This document shows, in pieces, positions 40,523 to 51,668 of a DNA stretch of 64,000 nucleotides (position 1 is the stretch's first letter; the number at the start of each line of letters is the position of its first letter). Origin of the DNA: Lodderomyces elongisporus (lineage: Eukaryota; Ascomycota; Pichiomycetes; Serinales; Debaryomycetaceae); contig NC_083673.1 of NCBI RefSeq assembly GCF_030384665.1, positions 186,001 to 250,000 of the forward strand. The letters run 5' to 3'. The notes below the pieces were generated by a model. It saw only the letters and a program-made list of their open reading frames with translations, searched no databases and was not told where the DNA came from. The position numbers and the translations under genes were made by a program.

Positions 40523-43397
40523 GCTGTTGTAATTGCAAATGCTGTTGCAGTTGCAGATGCTGTTGTTGAGGATGCAGCCGCTGGTTCATAAACATAGCAT
40601 TTGATGCATCTTCATCAATTGTAGGTAGATACTGTTGTGGAGGCGACTGTGCACCATATGGAAACAGCGGCAGTTGCAGAAACAGTTGCGATTGTGAGGG
40701 TAATTGTGGTGGCATTTGCTCCAATTTAATGGGAGCTTGCGACAGGCCGTCGTCAAACAGTTGTTGAAGATCATCTTGTTGCACCAGTTGTTGATGAGGG
40801 TCTTGTTGATGAGGTTGTTGTGTAGATGCTTCAGGTGCTTCTCCATTGTTAGGCATGCCATCTCTAGTTGAGCCGGTAGCTTCTAACATTGCTAGCGGGA
40901 TACCATTAATCTCCAAAGGTTTGTTCTCTGCTGCATTCAGTCGCGCTTGTGTCATTGCCTCGTCAGTAGGCACCAATGTAGTAACAGTAGTACCATTTGG
41001 TGTCGTAGTGGTGATCGTCCTAAAGTCGTCCTTTGTAATTTGATTGTAAAATGGCAATGGAATTAGCCGTTTATCATTAACTTCAATGGGTTTTTTCATC
41101 TTACCCTTATCTAATTGAGTTCTTCTTCTTGCTTCATGAACACACCACACTAGGTCATAGAATAAAGACGCAGTCAAGTGTGATCTCATTCGAGTGATGA
41201 TACTCGACCCAGCCTCAAACTCATTCATGAAAATGTCTGGGTATGTGAATAGCACAATATTAAGATTTTCCAATACTTTTGCTGTTCTAGATATATCATT
41301 TTGTAAATCCTTCCATGAACTAAGCGTGTTTCTAAACAACCTATGCACGGTAACAATAGATTGTCTAGCACTATCAACATATTTGTCAATTAAATATTTT
41401 GACAAATGAAGTTTGAATAAAAGAAATACCGAGTATGTCACAGCTTGTCTGATGTATATTGGCATCTCAATCAAGGAGATATCTTGACTCATTTGCGACA
41501 CAATAGTAACAATTCTCGTTGCAGATAAGTAAGATGAACTCACATATTTAACTTGATCCTCAATTGGCGTACCGGGCAAAAAGGCAAAACAACAAATCAT
41601 CAACTTGAGATATAAATAATAAACTTCAATGGGAGAGCCCGAGTCAAATTGTAATTTAAATCTCAATCTCTCTAATTCCTTATCCAAAATACTCAACGAT
41701 GCAGCCCTATTCAGCGGCTCTAACAATCCATCTGGACGCGTAACACTAATACCCATAACATTGACCAATTTGCATTGGAAAATTGACAAAGAAATCAAGC
41801 AACGGAACTCTTTGGGAAGTGATTGGTCAATTCTTGCATTTTCCAACAAGTAATCAGTGGTATTGATAGAGGGAGGTAAACCTAATAATGAGGACCAAAA
41901 TTGCTCACAAAAGAACAATGCCAACCACGATCGTGTTCTCCATCTTTCAGCATCGGGACCAAGGCTTACTTGGTTGCGACTAAACTCCTGGATAAACTCA
42001 CCACCACGGTGCAATCCTAATTGTAAGGAAAGGTTCTTAGCTAACCCAACAAATCTATAAGAGCAATCGTCAAGAACTTTTTCATTCGGTAAGGGCCATA
42101 TACTAAGAATAATCAAGGCCTGAATGACGTGAGTTGACCGTGGAGTTCTGATCCAACATGTCTCTATCGCCAATTGCTTGATTAGTGACGCAAGTGACAT
42201 GTACAATGTGGGTTCTGGTTCACTCAAACTAGCAGTAAGAATAACGCTCCAGAATAACAAGTTGGACTTGTGGTACAATTCTGTAGCTGATCTGGAAATG
42301 ATAATAGGCAAGAAATTCAAATGCTTCTTCATAAATCTATCATGCAATTCATTGGCTTTCGCAAGAGGTAAGTTGACATCGCCAAGAATAAACTCGGAGA
42401 TAGGCTGATAATTCTCGTCTTTCATATCTGGTGTGTTGGTCGCCGAGGGTGAGTTGTCAGAATTGTCATTCATTAAAGTGGTAGTATGTTGGATATTTGT
42501 AATTGATGGGATAGGCGATACTTGAGCACTAGCACCATGGTTCTGATATAATGAAGGCGAGACCATGGGGCTTGCTTTGTGTTGCGATACTACAGGGTAT
42601 GAATTGCTCCTGCTTGGTTGTGGGTGATGACGTGGATGCACTTGTGCTAATGGTGATTGTGATTGCATTACTCCTGTTGTCACTGATGGTGGCACTACTT
42701 GAAGAGGAGATTGCAGTGCAAGCAGAGGGGAAGGTTGTTGCAGCAGTACCAGTTGTTGCTGTTGCTGTTGCTGTTGTTGGTAAAAGTTCAAATTATGCTG
42801 ATTTAGCGCCTGCGTTAACAAGCTCTCATTTTTAGTCAACATCTCAATCTTGGCTTTCAATTCATCGACGTCCAGCTTTAGCGATTGGATCTGAGAGCCC
42901 TTCTTAGGTCTAAATTGTGGGTCGATTTCACATTTCAATCCCATTCGATCACATCTTTGACATGGTTGTGGGTAGTTGTCTGAAGCGTTGCACTTGATTT
43001 TATGTTGTCGACAAAATGTGCACGATGTAACCGGTCTATGTCCCGTTTGTTTTGCTGGTTTTGGTGTAGATCCCGAGGCTGAAAGTGCAGGAGATTGTGG
43101 CGGGTTTTGGGCTACTGGCGATGTAGTGCTTGTTTTGCGTTGTTTCTTCAATTCTGATGATGATGAGATATTGCCACCACTATTGTTGTTGTTGTTCTTC
43201 TGATTATTGTTATTGTTATTACTTGTGCTTGTGCTAGCAGCCGACCTTGCTCGTTTCCTCACAACAGGTCTTTCTGTAGGTGTAGATGCTCCCGAGGATG
43301 GGGCAATAGAGACCATTGGAGATGGTGTCAGGCTCTGTGGCATCATTGGGGATGGTTTGGGAAGGATTTTCACCTTTGCTTTCTCACCGTACTTCAT
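40296..43397 (-). CDS. Zn2Cys6 fungal transcription factor
   Basis: 1033 aa. The binuclear cluster is C126-x2-C129-x6-C136-x9-C146-x2-C149-x6-C156 in SCTFCRQHKIKC / PCQRCDRMGLKC. It is followed by a basic linker (PQFRPKKGSQIQSL) and a coiled coil (DVDELKAKIEMLTKNESLL), the standard Gal4-type DNA-binding/dimerisation unit. The middle (~335-790) has the helical regulatory domain with WSVILTASLSEPEPTLYMSL and RTRSWLALFFCEQFWSSLLGLPPSI. The C terminus is a Gln-rich probable activation domain, with more than 20 Gln near 980, ending in an acidic/aromatic DNQDDDFLGWFDLNMLPDQ. An N-terminal NNNNN tract and a 9-Gln tract are further expansions. I recognise the family but not the regulon, so no symbol. 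Its 5' region is long (>2 kb). Confidence 0.93.
40450..40570 (-). repeat. CAG/CAA-rich polyglutamine region in the Zn2Cys6 factor
   Basis: Nearly continuous Gln codons with Leu/His interruptions, including one uninterrupted CAA/CAG run of roughly 20 codons around 40460-40525. It lies in the predicted activation domain. Confidence 0.9.
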
Positions 43398-46111
43398 TGA
43401 TATTAAAAAAGTGTCGTCAAGAATATCTGAGATATATCTGAAATATATACGTGTATGTATGTGGGAGGGGGGATCTATTGGGAAATAATAGAATGCCAGT
43501 CTTTGACAATGCAGAGCTAAGACGCGGTGTATATAGGTGTTGGATTAGTCTGCTGATTAAAACAGAGTGGAAATGTTGTACTTGTGAGTTTGGAGGTTTC
43601 TCACGTCGGTGCCTATATCACACGTGAATTTTCAACTTTTAAAGTAATCAAAGTATGGATCAGAAATATCTGTGGCTTTTGTTCAATTGAGCAAAAAAAG
43701 AAAAAAAAAAAAATAGAATTTTAGATCCAACAAACTTGTTGATATTCAAAATGTTGAAAGCCAAAAATATATATATAAAAAAAGAAAAAGAAAAAGAAAA
43801 AGAAAAAGAAACAGAAACAGAAACAGAAACAGGCCAAAAAAAGAGTAACAACAAGAACCACTCAATTCTATTCGTGAAAATTTGGTGAGATTTTGGTGGA
43901 AATTGAAATTTTCTTGCTGGTTTTTGGTTTTTGGTTTGAAGAGTTTTTAGACTTTTGTAGGACTTTGTCACTCTCTAGTAGTGCTCCCAGCATTATAGAC
44001 GTTTTCCTGTTTTTAGATAGTAGGTCCCACTCTTTATTATTGATGTATGGCTGCATATTAAAAAGTAGTGCGCGTTGGCTATATTTACTGATGGAATAGA
44101 TAAAATTTTTTCCATCAACATTACACAAAACAATTTTTTTTTCTTCAAACAAAAAAATTAAAAAAATAAAAAAATAAAAAAAAGAAACAGAAACAGAAAA
44201 ACAAGTGCCAACAGTCACAGTCATAAAGAGAATTTTAGTACAATAAAGTGTGATACAAACAGAGACACAGCCAGACGAATAAGCATATATATATATATAT
44301 ATATATATACCTCCCCTTCCTGTAACGGGGAACAAGCCTTGGAAAAGTATACTCACATAACTTTTCTATAAGCCTTATTCAAGTACTATGATGAAACAGA
44401 AAAGACGTTTGTGTAAACAGTCACAACTTAACAATTTATATATGATGGAAACGGCGAGAGGAAGATGACTACAAGTATCCCATATTATTCCCTTACCATA
44501 TCCCTCGATTATTATACTTTCAATCTTTTAAAACAACCATTGTATGAAAAAATAATTATCTTGGTGATCACACCCAGGGCCCACGCGGAACACATTTCAA
44601 TTGGAAACTTTTTTCTTTTTTTTTGCCTTTTTTTATTTTTATTGTTTAATTCCCTCTTGTTTCCATTCTTCTTTCTGTTTGCACTTTCCAACTTCTTGTA
44701 AAAAGTTTTCACAAAGAGTTGCAGTGACCTAATCTGTTCATTCTGTATACTTTTTATTACAGTCTCTTTCTCTCTTTTTCTTCTTTTTACTTTTTCATTT
44801 AATGACGGAAGGATAGAGGCCAAGAAATGTTAACTTTTTTTTTTGTTGCTCATAACTAGAAAATTAAATCTTTACTTCGTTTCCTGCTCCAGCAAACCAT
44901 ATCACTAGCCAAAACTCATGTTCTTTGAGTTTGTTGTATTTTCATGATATTGTTATCTATTGTCCTTTTAATTTTTCGTTTTCTCCTTTTTTATTGATCA
45001 TGAAAGAATAAATTTAAAAAAAAAACAACAAAGTAAGCGGCATATTGTATAATACGGCATTTGAATGACTTTACAATTGGCGAAAAGAAAACATTTGAAT
45101 AACTTAACAAAGAAGTCCAGTTCAGTATAGGTAATTTGTTGTGCACTTCGCTTATTGTTCATGCGTTGGAAAATTAAAGGCAATATAATAACAACAACAA
45201 CAACTACAACATTTAATACTAAAGCAAAGAAAAATTGAAAAAATTGACGTAATTTATACCAATTGTAAAGAGCTCATTCATTCTGTACCACTTGATCTTT
45301 TAGATAAACCCAAAGACAACAACAACAACAAAGGAAAAAAAAATAATAATAAGTAAGAAAAAAGAAAAACAAAGTTGAAATAATATAATTTAATGTTCCG
45401 AACCGATTTTGAAATGAGGTAACTGAATCGAAGAAACAAAAAAACAAAACAGAACAGAACAAATGGCATTCTTCCACTTGTATAAGAACGGGTTATATTG
45501 AATTGTATGCATTTACTGAACCTAGTTTTTAATCTAATCTACAGAAAGCAACGGCGTTAAAAAAATTGCATTCTTATTTTTCTTTTTTATTTTCGCTCTA
45601 CAATCTAATAAATTTTTTCATACCAGTGACAGCAATCCATAACACACAAGCAGTTAATAACCCGTGCAAAAAAAAAACAACAAACAAACAAACTCAGAAC
45701 TTCTAGTATATTTACAAGCATTAGTTGCAACATTTGCTTCTTCTTTTTTTTTTTTTATTCTCTTCACTTTCATTTAAGTTTTGCTTATTCTCTACCAATT
45801 CTATTGGCATTTATGTGCCAACTTATTTAGAAGGATAGAAAAAAAAAACAGGGGGAAAAAGAAAAAGAGAAAGGAAAAGAGATTCGAGGAATCATACACA
45901 TTCCTCACCAACCAAAGTACATAAGACGTGTTCTTTCAGTTTAACTTTGGAATTAAAAAAACGTATAAAAAGTTTTGACACTACACACAATCAGCAAAAT
46001 AATAACAATAATAAAAAGCAAAAACAAAGCAAAATAAAACAAAACAAAACAAACAAATACAACAACAATGAAAGATTATGATAGTTCAATCACATTGCCA
46101 CCCAACCTTTT
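43398..46111. other. 2.7 kb intergenic region between the Zn2Cys6 gene and RAD51
   Basis: Upstream DNA of the Zn2Cys6 gene plus the RAD51 3' region. It has a CACGTG core at 43621-43626, GAAAAA/GAAACA microsatellites (43784-43830, 44180-44200), a TA run (44285-44309) and many A/T homopolymers. Short frames on both strands are broken or low-complexity. No RNA gene recognised. Confidence 0.5.
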
Positions 46112-47200
46112 CTAATCATCTTCAACCTTTGGATCGCCAATACCATCTTCGTAGATGGCAAAGACACATTCACTTTCAGGTAAGCAGGGACTATCGTAAA
46201 TCTTACAAATTCTTGTTTCTGCTCTACCCTTTTTAAACGATAATCTAGTCGTAGATGAATGTGCGATGATGTTACCCCCAATTGGCTTCTTTGGGTCTGG
46301 ATTATACATTCCTGACATTCCATCGACTTGTGCTACAACTTGGTTGGTAATCACCACGGCAATACCAAATTCATCGGCTAAACGTTGCAAAGTCCTCATG
46401 AATTTCGCCACCGAGGTTTGTCTTGCACTCAACTCACCCCTTCCGGCATAATCGGTTCTGTACAACGACATGATACTATCAACAATCAACAATGAAAATC
46501 TTGATTCCGCCATCATTTCAGCTGCCAAGTTCAACAAGTTCAACTGATGCTCGGCATTGTATGCTCTCGCATAAGCGACGTTATCCAAACAATCATTCGC
46601 ATTTAAACCATACCGTTCAGCAATGGAGACCAACCTATTGGGTCTGAAAGTACCTTCAGTATCAATATAAAGACATTTACCCTCGCCACCACCCATATCT
46701 ATAGGCAACTGACACGTGACTGACAATGTATGGCATAATTGAGACTTACCAGTTCTAAACTCACCAAACACCTCAGTGATTGATCCAGTTTCAATACCAC
46801 CACCAAGCAAAGTGTCTAGTTGTTTCGATCCTGTCGTCAAACAGATCAACTCTGAACGACGCGAATGGAATTCAGACGCGGTTGTGAAACCTAACGGAAC
46901 TAGTTTTGCAGCCTCAAGAGAAATTTTTTCTGCTTTGGCTTCACTGATACCTTTCACGGTCATCAAGTGTCTTCTTGGAGTATATGCAATACTTTCTATA
47001 GTATGGAACCCTTCTGATTTAAGTTTTTTGATATCTGAGGCAGTAACTCCATTTCCTTCAAGCTGTTCAATAAGTAATGGGCCATTAAGCTCTTCCTCCT
47101 CTTCTCCTGCTCCTCCATCTAGATGGATGTCAGCTTCCGTAGAGTTGATGTTTGTACCTTCTAATCTTTGCAGTTGCAACTCAACATCTGATTGTGTCAT
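46112..47200 (-). CDS. RAD51: RecA-family recombinase Rad51
   Basis: 362 aa. The N-terminal helix-hairpin-helix domain ([38 protein letters not shown]) precedes the ATPase core. Walker A is GEFRTGKS (146-153), Walker B is LLIVDS (237-242), and [14 protein letters not shown] carries the L1 region. [23 protein letters not shown] covers L2, and the protein ends [16 protein letters not shown]. Length and every motif are normal for Rad51. It forms filaments on single-stranded DNA and carries out strand exchange in homologous recombination. The promoter side contains an ACGCGT and an ACGCGA, in line with S-phase expression. The acidic N-terminal segment ([13 protein letters not shown]) is slightly expanded. 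Divergent from ERG25. Confidence 0.97.
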   Translation of the reverse strand: MTQSDVELQLQRLEGTNINSTEADIHLDGGAGEEEEELNGPLLIEQLEGNGVTASDIKKLKSEGFHTIESIAYTPRRHLMTVKGISEAKAEKISLEAAKLVPLGFTTASEFHSRRSELICLTTGSKQLDTLLGGGIETGSITEVFGEFRTGKSQLCHTLSVTCQLPIDMGGGEGKCLYIDTEGTFRPNRLVSIAERYGLNANDCLDNVAYARAYNAEHQLNLLNLAAEMMAESRFSLLIVDSIMSLYRTDYAGRGELSARQTSVAKFMRTLQRLADEFGIAVVITNQVVAQVDGMSGMYNPDPKKPIGGNIIAHSSTTRLSFKKGRAETRICKIYDSPCLPESECVFAIYEDGIGDPKVEDD

Positions 47201-47275
47201 GGTTATTATGATAGTGATGGATTGAATATGTGTGTGTGTTTCTATGTAAAGTAATAAAAGTGAGTTATAAAGAAG

Positions 47276-47307
47276 ACGCGATTCAAAGTGTAGGGAAGTT
47301 TACGCGT
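47276..47307. promoter_or_regulatory. MCB cluster upstream of RAD51
   Basis: ACGCGA (47276-47281) and ACGCGT (47302-47307, followed by GCGCGT), 76-107 bp upstream of the RAD51 ATG. This is the position and sequence expected for MBF control; RAD51 of S. cerevisiae is also under MCB control. Confidence 0.6.
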
Positions 47308-47559
47308 GCGCGTGGATTTGTATCAAATCTTCTTGATCTTCTTGATCTTTCATTTTCTACTCAGAGATATTTAGCAATCTTTTTTTATTTATTTTTTTTT
47401 TTGCCGTTGACTCTTGTTCTAGTTCTATATAAAAGATGAAAAAAACAAGAAAAAAAAACAGAGATGGAGAGGAGGTAGTGTTATCCGATCAAAAACAGGA
47501 GCTAAAGGGGTTGTTAAAACAAGCCGCTTGTTTTTTGGAAAAAAAATTAAGAAAGAAAG

Positions 47560-47567
47560 TCACGTGA
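47560..47567. promoter_or_regulatory. TCACGTGA palindrome
   Basis: Perfect octamer in the RAD51/ERG25 divergent region, 360 bp from the RAD51 start. Likely an E-box/Cbf1-type site; its target gene is uncertain. Confidence 0.4.
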
Positions 47568-48737
47568 TTAAAAAATATAGTGAAGAAGTTGGAAGAAGTG
47601 TTTTACCTCATAGCCACAAGCCAAATGCCGATGGTCGCCGGACAAAAACAACCACACCACGAGCTTACAGAATTTAGGTCATTTGCTTCGCCAAAACACT
47701 TAAAAAAAAGGTTACCGTTACGTAAGCCAACTAGATCATTCATTCATTTATTTATTCATTTTTATCCCTCTCGTTTCGTTTTTCTGTTTTGCTTGTGTCA
47801 ATACGACATTCTTCATTCTTTCGTTTAACTAGTCTAAATGTGGCCAAATCTCATATTAGAAAGTAAAGAGAAACACGGAATGGAACGAGGCAATTAATGG
47901 TTTTAAAGAAAAAAGAACTATAGAGTTTATCACAGTCAATTGGGAAGAAGGGGCAAAGGGTAAAACAAAAGGAAGATAAAACGGAATAAGTTCCGACTGC
48001 TTATTAAGATTAGTAAAGTTGTTGTTCCTTTTTCTTTTTTTTTCTTTTTTCTTTTTTTTTTTATTATTTTCTTCATCTTTACAATCCCCACGAGACCCTT
48101 TAGTTATGGTGATTTTGGTTTCAATAATTCAAAACTGTTTAGTTTGTTCTATTAGTAAGGAAACATGTTTTTAAACGATGATTTGGTAGCGTTTACATAT
48201 CCTTATCGTTTAAGATGTCTTTGTAAAAACCCTGATTACAAAAGTACCTATGGTAGTGTCCATCTGGTTGCAGCAATTGACATATGTCTGATTACAAATG
48301 TTTCTTATCTCACTATTATTATATTTGTCTTATCATTTATCAAAGAGCAATTTTAAAGTAAGGGAAAGGAGAGGGAGGAGAAGGTGGTGGTGGTGGTGGT
48401 AGTGGCAGAGTTAATAAGATAAGATGGTGTAACAGTAGTCACCTCTCGTTTACATCGTTTATTTTTCTATAAAAAAAAAGAAAACAGCCACCTATTGTTG
48501 TTGTTGTCGTTTCTCAGTTAAATTCCCAAGCGACTACATACATTGCGTACATTTTATGTCACCAGTACACGACTATATTATGTATATTGTAATTTTATTT
48601 TTTTTATTTTTTTTATTTTTTTACTTTCCACCTGTCAATGATTTCGCGTTATGTTTTATGAATGTTGAATTTGTATACACAATTTCTTTTTATTTCTTTT
48701 TTTCTCTTTTTTACAATCTTCATAAGCGCAGACGCCT

Positions 48738-48744
48738 TATACGA
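48738..48744 (-). promoter_or_regulatory. Sterol response element core (TCGTATA) upstream of ERG25
   Basis: TATACGA on the + strand, i.e. an exact TCGTATA on the other, 339 bp upstream of the ERG25 ATG. This is the core bound by Upc2-type regulators in S. cerevisiae and C. albicans ergosterol genes. TCGTTTA variants at 47821, 48172 (reverse), 48206, 48446 and 48455 add to the case. Confidence 0.6.
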
Positions 48745-49010
48745 AGACTTGAAACGCAACAAAAAGAGAGACTATCTACCAGACGGGATTTTTGTGAATA
48801 TATATTTTAAGAAGCAATTTCCACAAACTCTCTTTTCTTTTTGGTTCAAATATTTTTTTTTAATATTTTTTTTTATATAATTCCACAACATTCTTCCCAT
48901 CGCTTTTGGATCCTTTTAATTATAGCTCATTCAAGCAAGTGGAAACAACAAGTTCATTCTTCTCTACGTTATCACTATTATATCTTCTTAATCCTTTGCG
49001 AAATTCATAG

Positions 49011-49012
<2 letters not shown>

Positions 49013-49038
<26 letters not shown>
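49013..49038. repeat. (TA)n microsatellite in the ERG25 promoter
   Basis: Uninterrupted TA run ending 45 bp before the ERG25 start codon, probably in the 5' UTR or at the TATA position. Confidence 0.9.
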
Positions 49039-49041
<3 letters not shown>

Positions 49042-49082
49042 CTCACTCGCATACTAAGTTACGTTATTTTACTGTTGAAAAG

Positions 49083-49994
49083 ATGGGCTTGAGCAGCGTT
49101 TACGACAATTACTCGTCCTTCCACAATGGCACAACATTTGCCTCAGCATTTGACAATTTCAACAATGTCCCAAATTTAAACATTATTGAAAAGCTTTGGG
49201 GTTCATACTACTACTATATGGGCAATGACTTATTTGCTACTGGTCTCTTGTTCTTCTTGACCCATGAGCTTTTCTATTTTGGCCGTTGTTTGCCATGGAT
49301 GATTATTGATAGAATCCCATATTTCCGCAAATACAAGATCCAAGATGAAAAATTACCCAGTGACAAGGAACAATGGGAATGCTTGAAAAGTGTGTTAACC
49401 TCACACTTTCTTGTTGAAGCGTTCCCCATCTGGTTCTTCCATCCATTGTGTCAAAAAATTGGTATCACTTACCAAGTTCCATTCCCAAAATTAACAACTA
49501 TGCTTTTCCAATGGGCTTTATTCTTTGTCTTGGAAGATGCTTGGCACTATTGGTTGCACAGAGGATTACACTATGGTGTATTCTACAAGTATATTCACAA
49601 ACAACACCACAGGTATGCTGCACCATTTGGATTGACTGCTGAGTATGCACACCCAGTTGAAGTTGCTCTTTTGGGCATGGGAACTGTTGGTATCCCCATT
49701 GTTTACTGTATAATCACACAAAACTTGCATCTTTTCACCGTGTCCATTTGGATCATCTTGAGATTGTTCCAAGCAGTCGACTCACACTCGGGATACGAAT
49801 TCCCATGGTCATTACACCACTTTTTGCCATTTTGGGCTGGTGCTGACCACCATGATGAACACCACCATTACTTTATTGGATCATACGCATCAAGTTTCAG
49901 ATGGTGGGATTACGTTTTGGGAACCGAGGCTGGACCAAAAGGTAAAGCTCAAAGAGAAAAGAAAACTCAATTAAAGGCAAAAAAAGAATTATAA
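49083..49994 (+). CDS. ERG25: C-4 methylsterol oxidase
   Basis: 303 aa, an ER membrane non-haem di-iron enzyme of the fatty-acid-hydroxylase superfamily. The three His boxes are intact: HYWLH (155-159), HKQHH (172-176) and HHDEHHH (256-262). Hydrophobic segments near 45-65, 105-120, 140-155 and 195-225 fit the usual topology. The C terminus KKEL satisfies the KKxx ER-retrieval signal. Erg25 oxidises the C-4 methyl groups of 4,4-dimethylzymosterol with Erg26 and Erg27. Codon bias is strong. Upstream DNA carries a sterol response element core. Divergent from RAD51 and convergent with EMC5. Confidence 0.97.
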   Translation: MGLSSVYDNYSSFHNGTTFASAFDNFNNVPNLNIIEKLWGSYYYYMGNDLFATGLLFFLTHELFYFGRCLPWMIIDRIPYFRKYKIQDEKLPSDKEQWECLKSVLTSHFLVEAFPIWFFHPLCQKIGITYQVPFPKLTTMLFQWALFFVLEDAWHYWLHRGLHYGVFYKYIHKQHHRYAAPFGLTAEYAHPVEVALLGMGTVGIPIVYCIITQNLHLFTVSIWIILRLFQAVDSHSGYEFPWSLHHFLPFWAGADHHDEHHHYFIGSYASSFRWWDYVLGTEAGPKGKAQREKKTQLKAKKEL

Positions 49995-50472
49995 GTAAGG
50001 ATATTGTTGCAACGAGATTAAGCGAGAAGTTCGAGAAGTAAAGGGAGAGATGAGGGCAGCGGGTTCAACAAAGAGTAAGGCAGAAGAAAGTCTTTTCTGC
50101 CTTATAAAGAACTCATGACTAAAAGTTGACAATGAAAGAAAGGTTTCTTTTTTCTTTTTTTTTTTTACCCATCTTTTATTGGAAGTAGCATTTTGTATTT
50201 ATAGACTAGTAAACAGAAACATGTCTTTATTGTGTTGAAAAATACGATTGGAGAGCAGTTGCCATACAATAACATTTGCACGTATTCAAAGCTTTTGTAT
50301 CTAATCTTGACTCGGTAAAGCAATCAATGATGATGGGAAAGTCTAATAAGAATTACCACTTTATTTTATTTTATTTTATTTTACTGTATTCTATTGTATT
50401 CTATTCTATTTTATTAAAACACTGGCCCTTGGACACTATATAACGACTCTTTGTTCTCCTGATCTACTCCCC
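49995..50472. other. Convergent 3' region ERG25/EMC5
   Basis: 478 bp holding the 3' ends of two convergent genes. Includes a TTTTA/TTCTA pentamer repeat at ~50365-50415. Nothing else seen. Confidence 0.6.
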
Positions 50473-50862
50473 TCACTTATTTGAAGCCCAATTTGCATAC
50501 TCCAGTCTCATCTTTGTAACATCAATAAATGGCACTCTACTCAGCAAGTTTTCAAATTCATTCACACCAATTATCTCGCCTAATTGCACGCTATCCTTCA
50601 TCTCAATAGGTTTGAGAAACCTCAGCTCTTCTCGCACAACTTCATCATCAATGGTCAAATGTTTTGGATTCTCTATGGAGACAATTGACGCAATTAGTAT
50701 AAATATGAAAGCCACTACTGCCTCTAGCGAAATGTCAAGTGGCAATGTATAGTTCTTATGTAGCGAAGTCGAAAGTTTGTGAAATTCATGAGAAGAGTAA
50801 CCTGAGTGAAGAAGAAGAAGACACCCGATAAGATAAAGAAGATTCTTATTTGATGATCCCAT
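50473..50862 (-). CDS. EMC5: ER membrane protein complex subunit 5
   Basis: 129 aa with two transmembrane segments (~8-20 and ~46-62). The signature around the first span, LLLLHSGYSSHEFHKL, and the C-terminal FIDVTKMRLEYANWASNK match Emc5 (the protein once named membrane magnesium transporter, MMgT). Length is close to the ~140 aa of yeast Emc5. EMC inserts tail-anchored and multipass proteins into the ER membrane, and Emc5 is one of its core transmembrane subunits. No intron is visible. The gene is convergent with ERG25 and divergent from the large low-complexity gene. Confidence 0.88.
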   Translation of the reverse strand: MGSSNKNLLYLIGCLLLLHSGYSSHEFHKLSTSLHKNYTLPLDISLEAVVAFIFILIASIVSIENPKHLTIDDEVVREELRFLKPIEMKDSVQLGEIIGVNEFENLLSRVPFIDVTKMRLEYANWASNK

Positions 50863-51668
50863 TAGTTGCTTAATGATTATATGATTGTTCTGGGTGTGTG
50901 TGGGTGTTTTTTTTTTCTTTGAAATCTAATGTTTTATGGTTCTGTAATACTTGGATGTACATAAATAGAGGTCAAATTGAGGCGTGGAGGTTGTCTTTTT
51001 TTTTCCTTTCACACTTATACATACTCATACACACACTTACACACACACACACGGACTCGCGAAATCTTTTCGTCTACTTCTTTTGGTTTTATTTTTTATT
51101 TATTTTATTTATTCATATTTTATTTTTAATTTAATTTAATTTTTAATTATATCTTTTGTTGAAAGTTTGTTGATGTATTTTAATATTGATGAGTCGGTAG
51201 TTTAGACAACAGATTGATATCAAACCGTTTCAAGGGTCGAAATACAAAACAAGGTTATTCTAGAGAAGTGGTTTAATTATTTATATCGACAACCTACTTA
51301 TCCAACAAGTAGTTTTCTCTCTCCTTTTTTTTTTTTACCATTATTATTATCATTGTTATTTTTCGATTTTCTATCAATCCTAAGCTTTGTTAAAGCTACC
51401 CCAAAATAAAAAAGGCGGCTTCAAATTACGAAAAATTTCCAGTGAGCGAAAATAAAACACTCGAAACACCAAAAAAAGATTAAAAAAGAGCAAAGATAAG
51501 ATTATTCAAAAAATAAAAAAAATAAACAAACAAAAAAACCCAAAATAAATAAAAAGAAAAATCAAGTAAATCAGAAAAACACAGGACGGATAGATTTAAT
51601 ACAATTGAACAACTTTTCATATCTAATAGCTCATTTGCATCATTGGACATCTGAAGAATTCCAAAAAT
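50863..51668. other. Divergent intergenic region between EMC5 and the Ser/Gln-rich gene
   Basis: 806 bp with CA repeats (51005-51052), TTTATT/TTTAAT repeats (51085-51150) and A-rich DNA. No gene supported. Confidence 0.55.

Larger units (their letters stand above)
47201..49082. other. 1.9 kb divergent region RAD51/ERG25
   Basis: RAD51 side: MCB-like ACGCGA (47276-47281) and ACGCGT (47302-47307). A TCACGTGA follows at 47560-47567. ERG25 side: five TCGTTTA heptamers, one exact TATACGA sterol-response core, and a (TA)n run 45 bp before ERG25. T-rich tracts are widespread. No gene supported. Confidence 0.6.

Noticed and set aside
45640..45810. Apparent small protein (MPIELVENKQ...) that seemed to join a hydrophobic end (LLTACVLWIAVTG)
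   Set aside because: Counting the A/T homopolymers shows that the two halves are in different frames (stops intervene at the 13-nt and 10-nt runs). No splice signals link them.
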